The notes: generated by a model not told the origin, from the letters alone. A stretch of 64,000 bases of DNA from Steinernema hermaphroditum (GCA_030435675.1 CM059623.1:1638012-1702011), one strand, 5' to 3'; positions 9,512 to 22,160 are shown, counted from the first letter of the stretch. Translations and numbers: made by a program.

Positions 9512-12500
9512 TTACGTTAACTTGAAGTCATGCCAAGTGGAACTGAACTCGAATGCCGGCTCCACGAATCGCTCCTCGCGAGACATTGTCGATGCGTAGG
9601 CGCTGGAAGAACATGATTCTTCTTCATGTTTCAGACAGAAGTGCCGAACACTGAGAGTCAAAATGATACAAATGAATAGAGTGATCATAGAAGAGGCAAT
9701 CAACAATCCAGTTGAGACGCAGTCAGGGGAATCCGCTTGGATGAGAGCTGCCTGAGTGGAGTTCTGATTCTTTTGGTACTGAGGATGAATCTGCACAGCT
9801 AGAGACACCTCCTTGGAATTTTCAAAAGAACTATTCGATATCTGGGGGTCACATTGAGCGCAGTCTTCAGTAGACTGACATGGCCTTACTTGGCATAAAA
9901 AGTGAACGGTTTGCGAGCTGGTAAATTGGAAACCATAAAGATGGACATAGACATGCTTAGGCCGTTCAGTGGGGGCGGTGGTGAAAAGGGGGCTTTCGAT
10001 GGCTCGGGGAAGGGCCATGGCGCAGCCTTTGGAGTCCACAACGGTTACTCGCGCGTCCGGAGAGTTCGTTCCGTCGTGAGCAAAGCATGAGTGTACGAAG
10101 AAGGTCGATTTTTCTGAAATGGGGACATAAAGAAGGTGAGCGGGAACCTTTGGCTTACCGTTTTCGGAGCCGACCATGGATATATCCAGTGTCAAACGCT
10201 GTCCGACGTAGGCTTCTTGAGTGATTCGTCCATCAGCTGAGTGGGATTCACGCAGCGTCATAAAAGGAATTGGAGCGGGAGGTACACTCGTCACTTCTGA
10301 GACGCTGTCGAGATTGTAGAGATCGCTAGAAAAGGCAGAATAAAAAACGGACCTTGAACAAATGGATGTGTAAAAACATCTTGATTGGATGTCTCGATCG
10401 GTCCAGATTTTCCAGCAAAAATATTTTGTGATAGCTTCAAAATGAATCAAAAAATCGATAGATATGTCTAATTCTAAGTGTCAAAAATGTGTAATTTTAG
10501 AATAAGCCACAATTTAAAGCACCCCTGAGCGAGCCATGGAGTGAAACTTCATATAAGAGCATTACGCGGAAGACATTGTGGGAACGAGGTTTTACCGCAT
10601 GTTTCAAAAATACACGATGTGGCGTCTTCGCTGGCCCTCAGACCGTCGACGACCTTCGGGATGACTTCTCACGCGGCCGGATTCGTAGTGTCGGACATCT
10701 TGCTGTCGGTGGTGGAACTACGGCTTTCGTCCGTGTTCATCGAATCCGAGGTATTCGATCGAATCCCATGCCGAATTCAACAAATAAAAATGTTCTTGTA
10801 CCCCATATTTAACTACGGTCGGCTCTCTTCTCTTGTATAAAATAAAAAATGTCTTATTTTAAAATGTGCAAAAATGTTTTGTATAAAATTGAAAATATGA
10901 TACACATCGTAACCAACAAATAATCGAAAACAAAACCGAAATGGACAGCCATCAAAAGTGACCATGATAAGATTAAGAATTTTCTATCGCACGGTTAATA
11001 CTTGCTCAGTGGAAAGACGTCGGGAAGAAAAATAAATTGGTACGATCACAGGGATATGCCCGGAGAAATCAAGTACGACGGCCAGAACGACTCAATCAAC
11101 TCAGTGAACCTCAGAGAGAGCGAGTGGACGACCAGAGCTGTCGTTTCGAATTGGCACTCGGATAATCCGAATCCGCAATCCGAAAAATCCGAAATTTTCG
11201 GAAAAATTTTCGGGACTGAAGAACAAGCTAATGCTAACCGTATTATTCTCAAAGCAACGACGAAACGAGAGAAGTCTTTTAACTCGTTGATATACGGCTC
11301 TTCTTGTTCGTCTCGTTCGTTATTCGTTTTTGCTAACCAAGACTCTCGGAATCTTCAGTAGCTACGATTTCGTAGATGTTTAGCTGGTGTTCGTAAGGAA
11401 TAGTGTGAAATACTTCGAGCTGCTCCGTCGCAATCTCGTGGCGGTCAGAACTTTCTATACCGAAGAACTGATGCATCCAAGCACCCAACCCACAGCAGAC
11501 ATCACATAGTGATCGGAATTCCATGCAAAACCTTTCAACTTGAGAACGACAAGTGAACGCACGAAGCATCAACGATTTTTTCCGTAGATCACGGACGTTC
11601 ACTCGACGTTTTCAATGCGCTGGTTGAGATTTTTTGGTCTCGCCACGAGATTATTGAAGCCGTTTGCTTTGATCGAAGAAGAAATACAGTAGGAACAGGG
11701 GATTCCATGCAAAACCTTCGCAAAATTCAAAAAATCCGAATCGGATATCCGAATCCGAAATCCGAAAAATACGATCCTAAATCCGAAATCCAACAGTACT
11801 TTGGCCCCGACCGATCATCACCGACACAAATGAAATTGAAGCCGTTATGAAGCAGTTAAGCCGCGAGGCAAAAAAGCCGAAAAGAACATCGGCGATGAAT
11901 TCATGTTGAATGTGGTTCGACGTAATGTTCATGATTCCACAGATAAATCGCAAATCGTAAAGCGTTACTGTCGCTGAGGTCTGTAGCTGTGTGTGTGTGC
12001 TACAGAATACTATTGAATTGCACAGAACTACACAACTATAGTGGAGCCGAAAAATCACCAAAAGTGGAGTGGAGCCGAAAAATCACCACTATCACTAAAA
12101 GCTGCTGCCCAGAGCAAATAGCGAGATCTGGCGAAGAAATGGAAAAATTGTCCATTCCATCTGGAATTTGCGCCCCTTCTACATCGATGTTGAATTCCGT
12201 GCCAACATATGTCTTGTTTTCTCCTCATCATTTCTCCTAATTATCGCCACGTAAACACACAAACATCTCTTTGTTATTGACTGAAAAACAGCACTTACCG
12301 AATAGTCATCTGATTAGGCGCCATCGTCAGCGTAACATTAACGAAATCCGCGTAAACACATCGGACTTTCAAGGCTATCATCTCCTCGGTGACCACATGT
12401 TTCAGCGGCGTAACGATGAGAAGTAGCGAATATTCACCATTTAGCTTAAAAGCACGGGTTTAGTGGGTCCCTGGGGGGATTAGGCACCTTGTTTGTGTAG

Positions 12501-12675
12501 CCTCCACACCTACTCCGGTTGCCCTTGATCATCAGTTCCAGCTTCAAGTTCCTCGAGTTTCCGCCTGGCCAGTGGCAGTCTTCGAAGTGGTTCTCGGCGA
12601 ACACAACTCCATCGAAAGTTGACTTGAAGTTCAGGTCTACCGTAATCATGTCTTTTCCACAGGTAACACTTTGAT
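9512..12675 (-). CDS. ZP-domain transmembrane protein (cuticlin-like), 5' partial
   Basis: Minus-strand exons: 12675-12488, 12444-12299, 10325-10159, 10113-9512 (stop at 9514-9512). Introns are 43, 1973 and 45 nt, with matching phases; the first acceptor reads TTTTAAG. The first two exons encode the ZP-N half (VTCGKDMITVDLNF, STFDGVVFAENHFEDCHW, RCGGY, ALKVRCVYADF). The last two encode the ZP-C half (FFVHSCFAHDG, VVDSKGCAM, HLYGFQF, HFLCQVRPCQ, DCAQC), then a transmembrane helix (GLLIASSMITLFICIILTLS) and a roughly 46-residue Ser/Glu-rich cytoplasmic tail. ZP proteins polymerise into cuticle or apical matrix; the exact orthologue is not recognised. AATAAA follows the stop at once. The 12675 exon starts in phase, so at least one 5' exon with the signal peptide is missing; none was found up to 13.5 kb. 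Confidence 0.85.
10605..10745 (-). repeat. R1 repeat copy, inverted, inside ZP intron
   Basis: On the minus strand this reads CCGTAGTTCCACCACCGACA, then AGCAAGATGTCCGACACTAC and GTCATCCCGAAGGTCGTCGA, matching the R1 copies at 4.79 and 23.73 kb in the same order. It lies within the 1973-nt intron of the ZP gene. Confidence 0.65.
11160..11795. repeat. ATCCGAAA-type simple repeats in ZP intron
   Basis: Clusters of ATCCGAA(A/T) occur at 11161-11215 and 11720-11790 (for example GGATATCCGAATCCGAAATC). ATTCCATGCAAAACCT is repeated at 11519 and 11703. These look like degenerate short tandem repeats at the two ends of a roughly 600-bp segment, possibly the ends of an old element. Confidence 0.5.
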
Positions 12676-13542
12676 CTAGAATTAGGTAAGAAGGACAAAA
12701 ATTAGTAAGTCTGTGTTCTCTGTCCTTATCTACTTATAATCATTGAAATCGATCGGTTAAAGAATCCTATCCATTTAGCAGTTGAAGTCGATATTTCGCT
12801 GTTAAATGTGTACTTATGAGCGTAGTGGAACTTTGACTATATTTGTTGTTTAGCCAGACAACCGCTTTTCGAAGGACACGTTCTAACTAGTACGAGCTAT
12901 TACAAAGGTCTTGTTTTCAAACTACCAATGGAAGCCAATTTTTGTTATTTGCTTATGTAAATCATCTGAAAACGTAAAACGGAAAAAGCTAAAAAGAAAT
13001 TGTTGGAAAGTGAGTCAAACTCGAACCCGAAAACTAGTAACCACACCAACCAGTTCCACCGGTTTCGCAACGACAGCTTTTGTAGAACGCAAAATTCGAC
13101 CAATCGCTCTTCGTCCCAACTGTGAACTCACATCCCTACCCTTTAAAGCACATGTCTAAAGAGAGGACAGCAGAGAGCGCTTGTCAGACTTAGACTCAGA
13201 CACAGACAGATAGACATACAGACTCCGAGCTGAAAATTAGCACCCATAACATACATTATTGGACGCTAACCCAAACAGCTCGTCAGCTTATACGCTTACA
13301 CAGGCAACCGCTATATAATCGATAAGACCAAAAACATCGTGCTAACAAAGTACATGTATGTAATCAATGGAACATAACTTTTCGAAGGCTGTTTAGCTGT
13401 TCGCGTATAAACCGACTTTGTGGTTAAAATTCACTGATGAACACCTGTGTACATTAGAAACATATGTACAGTAATCGCCGACAATTGAGCGGAGGTTTCT
13501 CAAAAGAGCAAGACATATACAACGTGACGTATAGAAAGACAT

Positions 13543-13615
13543 GACCGTGTGGCCTAATGGATAAGGCGTCGGACTTCGGATCCGAAGATTGCAGGTTCGA
13601 GTCCTGTCACGGTCG
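13543..13615 (+). tRNA. tRNA-Arg (anticodon UCG)
   Basis: A full cloverleaf can be drawn: acceptor GACCGTG/CACGGTC, D stem GCCT/AGGC, anticodon stem TCGGA/TCCGA with loop CTTCGGA (anticodon TCG), and T arm GCAGG-TTCGAGT-CCTGT, with discriminator G. The length is 73 nt and there is no intron. A TTTTTT run at 13619 is a good RNA polymerase III terminator. The A box (TGGCCTAATGG) and B box (GGTTCGAGTCC) are intact, so this is likely a functional gene. Confidence 0.95.
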
Positions 13616-16300
13616 AAATTTTTTCTTTTCCTTCTTTTTAGCGACCCTTTTTGTTTTCAAAACGATCGCTCACTCAACTCATTCGAGTGAATGAGGGAGC
13701 GATTGGACGACCCGACCCATCGCTGGGGATATCTGACTTTCACATCGTGACTTGGCGTCACGATATGAAAATGTCAAATATTTGAATAAACAGGATGCTG
13801 CGACGACGCAATATGTTTTCAGGATATACGCAGTGTTTCAAGTGCTCTTAGAGCTCTAGGCGCGACACATATGAAGATCATAATCTCTTTATTTTATGTC
13901 AAGTCAGTGCACGTAATTGCCTCTGTTAGCCAACAGTTTCCAGAACATGATGTGCGCGGCTATAATTTCCACCAGTGGTCAAAATACGCAATAATCCCAA
14001 AAGCCCAGTTGCTCTTAGGAGCTCGAGATGTTCGAGAAATATTCGTAAGTCTTGATGTTTGGCTATGACAAAACATGAATCAGCCTTGACGCTTTGTTAT
14101 CTACGATAAAGTTTCTGCTGTAGGACCATCTTAAGGAATACTTTCGTAGGCTGTGAAATGAGACAGTGAGAGAACAGTTCAAAAATGAGAGTCCGAACGT
14201 TGAGCTAAGCATCTCCACGAGTCATTACCGTGATATGTAAATATATTTATACAGCGCTTTATACAGGTTCGACACACAGCAGTCTATTTCATTGGTTTTT
14301 GATAGAGAAGGAAACGCGAAACATCAGTAGTAATTCACAAGAAGTCTCCGTCTATGCCCGATCCTCAAATCTCTTTATTATCGGATATCTCACACATTCC
14401 AAATGGTACGTTGTATTTTTATGCTTAAGACTTCTCTGTGTTGGCTTAAGCTGAAAAGTAAAAAAGTTCATGTATAAAATGATGAATAAGTTATTAGAAG
14501 ACAGTGAAACAATACAATGCATACACATACCGTGTGCACAGATTTATGAAACGAAGCCTGCAAAGTGTGTCAAAAATTCCATAATACTTATATATGAAAT
14601 GAGTGCCGTAAAGTGTAAATGAGATTGTAATGTCCCATAAAGGTCATCTTCACGTTATTAATTTTCGAACTAGTTTGGTTCTGCTAAAACTGTCTCCTAG
14701 CAACTCCATAGGTGGTCTTTCTGCATTACCTATGCATTAATAGTGCATTACTCTTCCGACATTTGCTGTCGACGACTGGTAGTGCCGTAAAGTGTAAATA
14801 TTACGGGTTACAAAAATTTCAGAAGAATCTCGAACAACTTCCATCTCCCTCTTGATGGAGCTACCAAAACAGTTCCGCTAAGAAAGTCGAATATCTAATC
14901 GGTCTATAATCAGTAAGCCGAATTTTTTAACTTTTTAAACTTAAAAGCTAGCTATCCAATACAGCGCAAAAATGACAACCAATAATATGATTATAAGGAT
15001 TATACAAAAGGTCATAAGGTCCTTATCATATCATTTTAATCTCGGGACCGGGATCGAAAGTTCGCCGAATTTACTCGAAGTTTTACCTCTCTGCTTTGCT
15101 TCAGTAAGGTGACTCTCTGCTTCAGTAAGGACATACAAAACGAACATAAAACTGGTGTTCTCGCCGGTAAAAGATTTCGTGTTTGCATGTAATTTTGAAT
15201 CATGTGAACACAGGAAGTTCATGGTCGAGTAGTAGTTATGAGTACAGTAAGTGACAGAGGCACTTTTCATTAAAAACGCGACTGTGGTATATTTTCCAAA
15301 AATACATGAACTGTTCAAAACTATCTCTCTATTTATGTCTAGTATTGTGCAGCATCTGAAAGATTTTAAGTAGTTTACTGCACTTTTATGTGTTTGACAT
15401 TGGTACATGATTATAACTTTTAACACAAGCTTAATGCATATTTCATTTTACCGCTTCTACCGCAAAAACCCAACATACCCGTCGTCCTTTGTTATAATCT
15501 GTGCAGAATTTCCTTACACAACACAAATTCTGCAAGACGCGCAAAAATCACAACCATTATAGAAGGTCATAAGAGTGTTCCGCGCTCTCATCGATTCTTG
15601 GGATCTAGATCGATCTAGATCAATGAAATTGGTCGCAGTTTCCAGAGTTGAACGACATCTCTGATTATTGGGATCCTCAAGCCATCTACTAATTACATCT
15701 TTCAATGATGAATTCATAGACCATTGCTTCTAAAAGGTGCTTTAGTCCACAGATATGACACGTACTGCCTGGCACGACCTTCTAAAGTCTGTTTACGAAT
15801 ACGTGCGTTCCAAGAAACGTCCCTGACATATGCCGTTGCATCTCCCCAAAGCTGTCGCTAGCTTCAGTCGAAAGCCCTTCTGCACAAAACCCCCCTCTGC
15901 TCAACCTAATCTCCCGTCGCGCGCTTAATTAGCGAACAAAACCCGACTCCGGTCGGAAGCAATCGAATTTGTCCTTTCTCGCATTAGCATAAAGCTCTTA
16001 GCGACACGCAGCCGTTTTTCTCCGTCGCGGAAGTCGATTATCGGCGCTTTTAAAAGTCTTATGGTGTCATCGTCATTTGGATGCTAGTCAACATTGTGGA
16101 CTACCTCTTTTGGAGCAAAAATCAGACATAGGTAAGCTTCTATGTGGAGGTGGAAATTTCATGTCGATTTCCGATGCAGAAAACGTGGAAATAAAACAAA
16201 AAAACTTCGGCCAAGTCGAACTAGTTCTTTGGGAGCAAAATCGGTTGTCGCAGTCTTCGGGACCAGCCACACAACAGAGCTCGACTACCAGAGCGAACCA
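13616..16300. other. Intergenic
   Basis: No supported gene. Noted features are an inverted repeat at 13664-13707 (CGCTCACTCAACTCATTCGA then GTGAATGAGGGAGCGATTGG); GTGCCGTAAAGTGTAAAT repeated at 14602 and 14782; and a diverged direct repeat, 15008-15060 versus 15559-15612, sharing AAGGTCATAAG and GGGA(C/T)C-GATCG strings. The 131-residue minus reading at 15426-15031 covers one of these repeats and is not credible as a gene. Confidence 0.35.
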
Positions 16301-16334
16301 ACTTTATTCATCGGCTTTCGGAAGCTGGTTAAAT

Positions 16335-17285
16335 CTTTTTTTTCTTGCTTGTTTTTGGTGAAAATCGTGATATGAACTGGTAGAACTTCTTCTGTGTATT
16401 CCGATGCAAGAAAATTGTACGTAGGCAAAGCTGGGTCGCGCTTCTGAAATCTGGAGAGCGGTCGATTCCCCCTCTTCTGTTGGTCGGATTTCTCCCGCCA
16501 ACCCTTCATTGCTATCGACCCGAAGCCTCTATGACCAAACCGTATTGTTACAACCACTTAATTTTTTCGTTCCATCATGTTCTTTTGATCATGGTCATGG
16601 TCCACGACTGACCACCTAATGACCAAGATGTGCGGTCTTGAACAAGCTCCTTGAGCAACAAAAATACTTAAGCTTTCTCTTAATTGAAGCGTTTCCAATT
16701 GCAAAAAAAGGTCATATGCTCAATGTGCAAAATCTGACGTCTTCATCGACTGTGAGAACAAAAATTTATACATCATCTTTCGAACTGGTAGCTTCATCTA
16801 TGTATGAAAAGAAAATGGTTATTTGTGAAGCTATTAGCGTGACGGGTAACGTCTGCAACATGAAGAGCGTTCGATTCCCATCCACTCTCCTGTCGGGTGT
16901 TGGCGGTCGGTTTTCTCCTGTGAACCATGCCTATCCACACAGAAGCCGACACGACGAAACCGCTTAGCGTATGTTACGGCCCATTTTCTCTTTGCATCAT
17001 GAGCTTTTGATGTACTATCATGGTCGGCGACCTACCTAACGATCAAGATGTACGATCTTGAACGAGCTCCCCGAGCGATTTGACTATGCGATAGGTGGCC
17101 CCGTCATGGGTAATGCATAGCTGTCGAACGAATCTACAGTCCTAATCGTGATCGTATGAAATGCAAAAATCTTTGAGTTTTCTCGTTTCCAATAGATGAA
17201 TAGTAGAAAAGAAGGATCGTATGTTTAATGTACAAAGCTCTATCTGACAACAAAACTGTTGCACGCTAAGGATCACCTAATGACA
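16335..17285 (+). repeat. About 450-bp tandem repeat with tRNA-like boxes
   Basis: Units starting near 16335, 16770 and (partial) 17000 share, in order, GAACTGGTAG(A/C)TTC, a GGTCGATTCCC or CGTTCGATTCCC box, TCTCC(C/T)G(C/T), GACGAAACCG-like, ATCATG-CTTTTGAT, a GACCAAGATGTGCGGTCTTG type of box and CGTTTCCAAT. The first two units also hold a good A box (GGCAAAGCTGG; TAGCGTGACGGG) about 22-30 nt before the B-like box, suggesting descent from a tRNA-derived SINE. A diverged fragment lies at 55.65-55.75 kb. Confidence 0.5.
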
Positions 17286-17289
17286 ACGT

Positions 17290-18230
17290 ACCGAAGGTTG
17301 TGGTAGAGCTATTTATAATCTTCAAAGGTTTCATTTTTGAACATCCAGTAGAAGACTCCGAGCAAAAAAAATATCACCGATCGCAAAACCTTGATGGGGC
17401 ACCCAACATTTTCAAAGGATACTGTAAATATTTCTTTGAATTTTTGCGTCATGTTGTGCGTTATAATCCGCATATACCTCTAGAACCTAGCTGTTTTCTA
17501 TGTGAACGATTAATAGATAGCAGAACCTTTGTTAATCAGTGATCACAAATTTATTCAAAAATTTAAAATTCGATCACCAAACATTCCGTACTTAGTCTCT
17601 TAAATGGAAGTCAAAATGCGCAGTTTATTTATACACAAAATACCACCTAAATCATAGTCGTGTTCGCGTCTGAAGACGGAAAATCTTTGGCCACAAAACC
17701 TTTCATCACTATTTGGCATGTGTTCACCCACCACGAGGATTACTGTTGAGTATTAGTCTCCCTCCAGTGTCTATACTGACTAGACGCCCTACTGTGTCTA
17801 CGATTCTACATACACGATTGTGATAAAGATGAAACCCACTCGTTACCCACGACACAACAACTACTGCCCTTAGAAAACGTGCCCTGAGTTTGTTTGAACC
17901 ACTTACGTTGTTCCTTTCATGCTCTCAGACCTACAAAAATAAAATCGCAATTATGGCGTGCCAGGTGGCGATATCCACGCTGCAAAAGCCATTAGCTTTG
18001 CGTGCATAGCTGACAGAGTGCGGCAGGTGCTGCTCGTTGGCCACAAACTAATTGGCTTTGCGTGTTTGGAACTGCTTTCTGAATTTTATATCCAATCGAG
18101 GTTTGGTTTTTAGTACCAGTGAGAATCTGTTTACGCATTCCAGTGGACTTTGATATACGGAAGTTTGTGAGTCAACAAAGCCATTAGAAAAAAAAAACAA
18201 ATGACTTAAAATCTGTAAAGGAACACAGCG
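17290..18230. other. Intergenic
   Basis: No supported gene. Two similar strings, AGCCATTAGCTTTGCGTG (near 17987) and AACTAATTGGCTTTGCGTG (near 18047), form a short direct repeat. AT-rich elsewhere. Confidence 0.3.
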
Positions 18231-18239
18231 AACCGGTAG

Positions 18240-18510
18240 CAGTGAACCGGCCTCCTTAGAACTGTCTATCTAATAGCTCATTGCAAACGTGCTTGATTTG
18301 CAATCGGTCGGTGTCCATTCAGCGCTGCCCTTGGAGCTCTTTTTGTCCAAAAGCGACTGCCCCTTCGAAGAACAGTCTCGGTCTCGAAGACATAGTGGCA
18401 GTGAAACACTGAATTGTAGACCGTTTGTGTTGTTCCACTCCCCTGCGCACGGAAAAATACACCCAGTAACCAACGGACCCGTCGGTTTTCCGTCTATATA
18501 TATGTAGGAA
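18240..18510 (+). mobile_element. tRNA-derived SINE copy, plus orientation
   Basis: The tRNA-like head starts at about 18271 (TAGCTCATTGCAAACGTGCT) and is followed by GATTTGCAATCGGTCGGTGT. The 3' tail at 18446-18506 (GCGCACGGAAAAATACACCC ... CCAACGGACCCGTCGGTTTT ... TATATATA) matches the tails of the minus-strand copies at 26.49 and 34.05 kb. The B box is degraded here. The preceding AGCAGTGAACCGGCCTCCTT block recurs near 34.81 and 38.86 kb. Confidence 0.6.
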
Positions 18511-19430
18511 ATTCCTCCTTGTCTCTCCAAAACGTCTCTCCAAAAATTTGACCGTAATCTCCTTTGTGACTGAGGTACCTACTTTGTCTGGTATTTGGAA
18601 CTGTCCGGCACCAATAGTATTGCGGAATCAGCAATCTTTCGAACTGTCTGTATTGGTCATTTCGAACGCGTTTCAAACAGAATCGGTTTCTGTTTTATCT
18701 GCTACTTGAAACAGACCGCTCCCCTACGGACACTTCCTATATCTTAACCGGCGTCAGTTTCCACAGACGTTTTAAAATCTGAGTTGGAAGAATGGCGTTA
18801 GCCTGCGATGGAAAACAAATCATGAGGCGTCTTTGACACGCTGTAAGAACTTGGACCGAGAACACCAGATGCTATATCTCTATAGAATATCACATGGAAA
18901 TACCTAATAAATTGCACTCCTCTGGCATCTGTTCCACGACGGACTGCTTCCAATGATACAACTCCCCACCCTTATTTTTTCCAAACTGACATTCAACTAG
19001 TATATTCGATTGAGAATTTTTATGCAGAGGGCGTGGAACACCAAAAATTAAAGCATGTGTAGTTTAATATGTTGAAGAATTCAAATGCCAGTAGCCAAAA
19101 GACGATCGGCGACTATGGCATGATCTACTTGAAAGGCGTTGACAAATCACTAGGTAATATCGTGACACAAGTGACACAGATCCAAAAATCCACCTATGCA
19201 AACCCGCGTTCCTCGGTACTAAACTTGCACACGCCAAAAAGTTCGAGTCTCATATCTCTATGTCCGTGTTCAATTTCCCGTTTGTATCAGAGACAGACAG
19301 CTTCCCAGTCACTACCACTCGCATTTTTTGCTGCATCCAGAGGGACTTTGTTTACAAAAGTGCTTCAAAAGAATAACGCCCTCTTGCTTACGTCTCCCAT
19401 GAAACGTATGCTTCCACTATTTGTGCAAAA
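18511..19430. other. Intergenic
   Basis: No supported gene. A 137-residue plus reading at 19069-19482 is Ser/Thr/Leu-rich with no motif or splice border, and runs into the GC-rich island; it is not accepted as coding. Confidence 0.25.
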
Positions 19431-19436
19431 ATCACT

Positions 19437-19780
19437 TTACAATCGAAATAAATTAAGACCGGTCGGCCCCGACGCCCTGTAATCAATGCTTCCTCTCCAT
19501 CGACGGCGGCTCCAACTCAGTCGGCCTTTTGCCGGCAGCGGCTGCTGAGCGCATAAACAAGGCGCCGCCGCGCACGAAAAAGTGTAGATGTAATTAAGTG
19601 CGCCGCGCGCGAGCCAGCCGCAGCCTGCGGCTCGTATTCGGTAATTAATCTCTATTTCTTGCGACGCCCCAGGCGAACCCATAGATTAGTGCTGCTTAAG
19701 GCACTTACGTTCCACTAGCGACGCATGGTCGGCGACGATGACGACGACGGTGGACAGCAGCGAGAGGAGCAGCGCCTAAA
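19437..19780. other. GC-rich island
   Basis: G+C-rich and CG-rich (for example GGCGCCGCCGCGCACG, GTGCGCCGCGCGCGAGCC) in an AT-rich neighbourhood. It contains the candidate exon at 19709-19775. It could be a promoter/5' UTR island of a minus-strand gene running toward lower coordinates. Confidence 0.35.
19709..19775 (-). CDS. Candidate signal-peptide exon
   Basis: A 67-nt minus-strand segment bounded by CTACCTTTAG and by GAAC|GTAAGTGC, both good nematode splice sites. It reads ALLLSLLSTVVVIVADHASL then VE, which looks like the end of a signal peptide followed by a mature N-terminus. No upstream start exon or downstream exon could be linked, so the gene is unknown. Codon use is GC-rich, unlike the surrounding DNA. 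Confidence 0.4.
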
Positions 19781-22160
19781 GGTAGGAGAATTGTGAAGTT
19801 TTATAGAGACAGCTTATGTTTAAGCATTGAGAAATATCTTTTTGTTTTTGCTGAGAAAGGTGAAATAGTCTTATGAGATGAAAATGTGGACATACGAAAT
19901 CGATAGGCAAAGATCTAGAGAACCAACCAATTTCATTCGAAATGACTCGAAGCTGTGTGCTATTGTTTCACAGAAATCCAATTGAAGGTTTGCCCAAAAG
20001 TGTGACCGGTTGAACGTAAACCGTGACCGCCAAAAACGGGTATAAAACGAGAAAATTAACTGAAGAGCTTGTTGGAACAGAACACAAAAAAGCAGATTAG
20101 GACGGATTATCCGAAGTGTTCCTTTTGTGATCGTCCGCGCGCTCTCACGCCGAGACACATGTTTGCCCCCATGGAGTCTCGATTTGCCGGTTCTTTATTG
20201 CAAATGAAGAAGATGCCGTTCTCACAGAACCACGGATGAAGGTGTACTGCAGCGTTCACGAACATGAGGAACGACGTTACAGATCAATCTTGTCCTAAGG
20301 AAAGCAAGGATGCAACTTAAGTCCAAAATTATAGAACCTAATAAGACGCAGCGAACATATACGACTTCACCATGACAAAAATTTTTCTTACAGAGGCTGA
20401 AGACTCAGGTGGCCACCCAGGATATTCATAAATAGCTGTCAAATAAGAGAATGGTCATTAGCTTAGCTTAGTTTAGTATAATCTCTTGGATCAATGAAAG
20501 AACACCAATATGACACAAGATGAGCATGTTCACAAGCTATTGCTGTTTTTCATCTTTCCTCAGCACAAAATACTATGTCGGACTATAACGCAGCTTCTGC
20601 TTTGCAACGCAGCTTCTTGTCTGATGACCAAAAGCAGGATGTTGAAGCGAGCATCGTTTCTATTCTTGCACATTGCCTATCGACATTTAGTACTTCGGCT
20701 ACCTAGTGCCTTGAGCTTGCGCTCTTAATTCCACGCGCTACATTCCACGCACTAACTTCACCTGGCGGTGGAGAGCAGCGAGCGAAGTGGCATGAGGAAT
20801 CTATCAAACAGCGGAGCTTCGGCTTTATTGAGCAGGGCGCTGGAGTTGAGCGGTGGTGACTGGTTTCTTGGCGACGAGATGCTGGAACTACGGCTCCCTG
20901 GCGTTTCAGGCCTACTGAGAGCCTCATTGTGCCAACTGCCAGAATCGTCCGCTCACTTAACTCATTTTTTTAGAAAACAAACGGACAACAGATCGCCGTC
21001 GCCGCAAATTAAACGGCTTTGTTAGTGATTAGAGCGTTCTCCCCGTGCTAATCTGGTTGCTTTATCTAAGGACAGGCGCATGGGGCCAAACTGATCGATC
21101 ACATTTCTGCCAGAACAAATCGCAACCCCCAAAGATACACCTCTAATGTTGATTAAATTTAGAGCACGATAGACTGGACTTCGAAACTTTTTTTATAGGG
21201 AGAATCTTATCGTTTAGACCGCGCTCGTTTTAAACCGAAGTGCTTCTGTGAACTTTTTTATGAAAAGCTTTAATTTTTTTGTGAAGTCAGTATTAAACTG
21301 TTCTACCTGTCGGCAAAAATATTATTCAACTCATTATTTTTCCAAGCCTAAGGACAAAGAGAACTTACAAGACGAAAGCCATAGTTCTGTGGCATAGCTG
21401 AGGAGAACGGCGGATGGATGCGCGCGAGGAATGGAGGTGAGTCTGCAATTTAGAGGGTAATTACCGTGTGCCGCCATGACCTTGAATAGGACGGACGCGC
21501 GTGCAAATTGACCTATTCCGCGAGTGTATTCATCCAATCGCGACAGACGATTGGATTCGGCAGGCGGAAGATGACCCTTCATGGTGCGCCAGCGGACAGG
21601 GATGAGACCAGGAAATCCAAAAAGTCACTTTTTGGGTTGCGCAAGGTAATATGGGTAATGACTTCGATAACGTGTAAGAGACACGATCAATCCGTTATAA
21701 GAGGATTTTCTCGAATACAACACAAAGTTGTCAAAATTCCGCTTTTATAAAAGTGCTCGCCGAGCGTCAGAGCAACGTATGCATCGTTTTGCGGCGCATT
21801 TTCTTGCTCTGCTCACAAAATTATAACGGGTTTGAAGCGCGCATGTTCGTGCTAGCTGATGATCTCTATTATGTGGATGTATTTACCGTGCGATATCCTG
21901 CTCGATTTACTGCTTTCTACTTATTCTGCTATCGCAGAGCGGAGCAATTTTAAATGATAAGGCTATGAAAGACGAAGTGTGTAAAAGCAAGGCCGGTTTA
22001 TGCTCGGTATTCTCAAAGCAGGAAATAAGCAGGATTCGTTCGCTAACAACATAAATGCTCTACGTTCACGATTTCTCTTACGTTAACCCGATATCGGCTT
22101 AAAGTACATATCAATCACTGTCACTCTGAAATAGGAACAGAAACGGACTACAGACATGAA
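19781..22160. other. Intergenic with possible R1-related block
   Basis: No supported gene. The minus strand of 20745-20925 contains GGAGCCGTAGTTCCAGCATC and ACCAGTCACCACCGCT, resembling the 5' part of R1 copies (CGGAAGCCGTAGTCCCACCA at 23.73 kb; related text at 51.39 kb). CCGCTCACTTAACTCATT at 20949 resembles the inverted-repeat strings at 13.67 and 37.5 kb. Confidence 0.35.

Noticed and set aside
11002..11361. A 119-codon plus frame inside the ZP intron
   Set aside because: Much of it is translated ATCCGAA simple repeat; it lies in an intron and has no recognisable domain.
15031..15426. A 131-codon minus frame
   Set aside because: It contains duplicated CTGCTTCAGTAAGG text and AT-rich low-information sequence, with no splice borders or family motif.
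19069..19482. A 137-codon plus frame
   Set aside because: Ser/Thr/Leu-rich composition without motif, running into the GC island; no evidence of coding.
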